From JAYPUG01 sp038117265 (lineage in GTDB: Bacteria; Pseudomonadota; Alphaproteobacteria; UBA6615), in assembly GCA_038117265.1 (NCBI GenBank), contig JAYOFO010000010.1:1-52348 (forward strand): a stretch of 52,348 nucleotides of DNA, read 5' to 3'. The notes under the pieces are model-generated. The model searched no databases, was not told the origin of the DNA, and was given only the letters and a program-made list of their open reading frames with translations. The position numbers and the translations under genes were made by a program. Positions within the stretch are counted from its first letter, which is position 1, and the number at the start of each line of letters is the position of its first letter. This document shows, one piece after another, positions 52,240-52,348 of this stretch.

Positions 52240-52348
52240 CTAAAGGTGGGCCACGTCGAGCGAACGCCCCCACCGGTCTTCCAGATACTAGACGACCAGA
52301 CGGCGGTGGCAGCGGTGCGGCTTGTCCTCGCTGCGCAGCAGGCAGGCG
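52240..52348 (-). pseudogene. DUF488 family fragment with in-frame TAG, cut by window edge
   Basis: The minus-strand frame entering from the right edge reads ACLLRSEDKPHRCHRRLVV, the DUF488 CxxxHCHR-type C-terminal motif, then TAG (52288-52290) and in the same frame YLEDRWGRSLDVAHL to a final TAG. The typical family tail continues through this point, so a Glu codon (GAG) may have become TAG. Too little is visible to be sure. Confidence 0.5.

Overview
This is a GC-rich, densely packed stretch of bacterial chromosome with about 59 protein genes, many joined by 1-4 bp start/stop overlaps. I see no tRNA, rRNA, insertion sequence or CRISPR array. The gene set (bactofilin with an M23 peptidase, a CheE-like gene beside a CheY-like regulator, DUF1489, DUF6356, and a LiuR-controlled leucine pathway) suggests a free-living aerobic alphaproteobacterium, perhaps of the Rhodospirillales type. 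That assignment is inference from gene content, not a database match.

Layout. 1-8.2 kb: a carboxymuconolactone decarboxylase (CMD)/AhpD-family gene cut by the left edge, an ABC-F ATPase, an M20 peptidase with a thiol-dioxygenase-like cupin, a four-module rhodanese, DUF6356, nitronate monooxygenase and an SDR. 8.3-12.2 kb: a TraR/DksA zinc-finger protein, pyruvate kinase and GTP-type PEP carboxykinase. 12.2-14.2 kb: an AtzH/HpxZ-like protein and a CMD/AhpD-family gene interrupted by an in-frame UGA that looks like selenocysteine, with a SECIS-like hairpin just after it; a CPIC peroxiredoxin-like gene is divergent. 14.2-19 kb: glutaminyl-tRNA synthetase, an extradiol dioxygenase-like VOC protein with a divergent TetR regulator, and an unrecognised 391-residue protein. 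19-20.5 kb: a three-gene cobalt-type nitrile hydratase/thiocyanate hydrolase-like enzyme plus a small membrane protein. 20.5-27.6 kb: cell envelope genes (M23 peptidase, bactofilin, lytic transglycosylase), a haloacid dehalogenase, a threonine dehydratase, dapA and smpB.

27.6-41.9 kb holds leucine/isovalerate degradation. A MerR regulator (liuR) sits behind a perfect 18-bp palindrome and starts a run with a thioesterase, isovaleryl-CoA dehydrogenase, two tandem secreted paralogues of unknown function, RidA, an SDR, a second acyl-CoA dehydrogenase and a DsbA-fold isomerase. After two reverse-strand genes the pathway resumes with the methylcrotonyl-CoA carboxylase beta subunit, methylglutaconyl-CoA hydratase, an embedded potassium-channel-like protein, the carboxylase alpha subunit and HMG-CoA lyase. 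With the leucine dehydrogenase at 46.7-47.7 kb this covers most steps from leucine to acetoacetate and acetyl-CoA.

42-52.3 kb: a response regulator and a CheE-like gene broken by TAA, DUF1489, an iron(III) ABC transporter (binding protein and permease, no ATPase nearby) with a possible Fur box, leucine dehydrogenase, iron-type alcohol dehydrogenase with a glutamine-synthetase-family ligase, a 2-oxoglutarate/IPNS-like oxygenase, and a DUF488 fragment with an in-frame TAG. The strongest unusual signal is the putative selenoprotein: a Cys-containing relative at the left edge of the same window aligns directly across the UGA.
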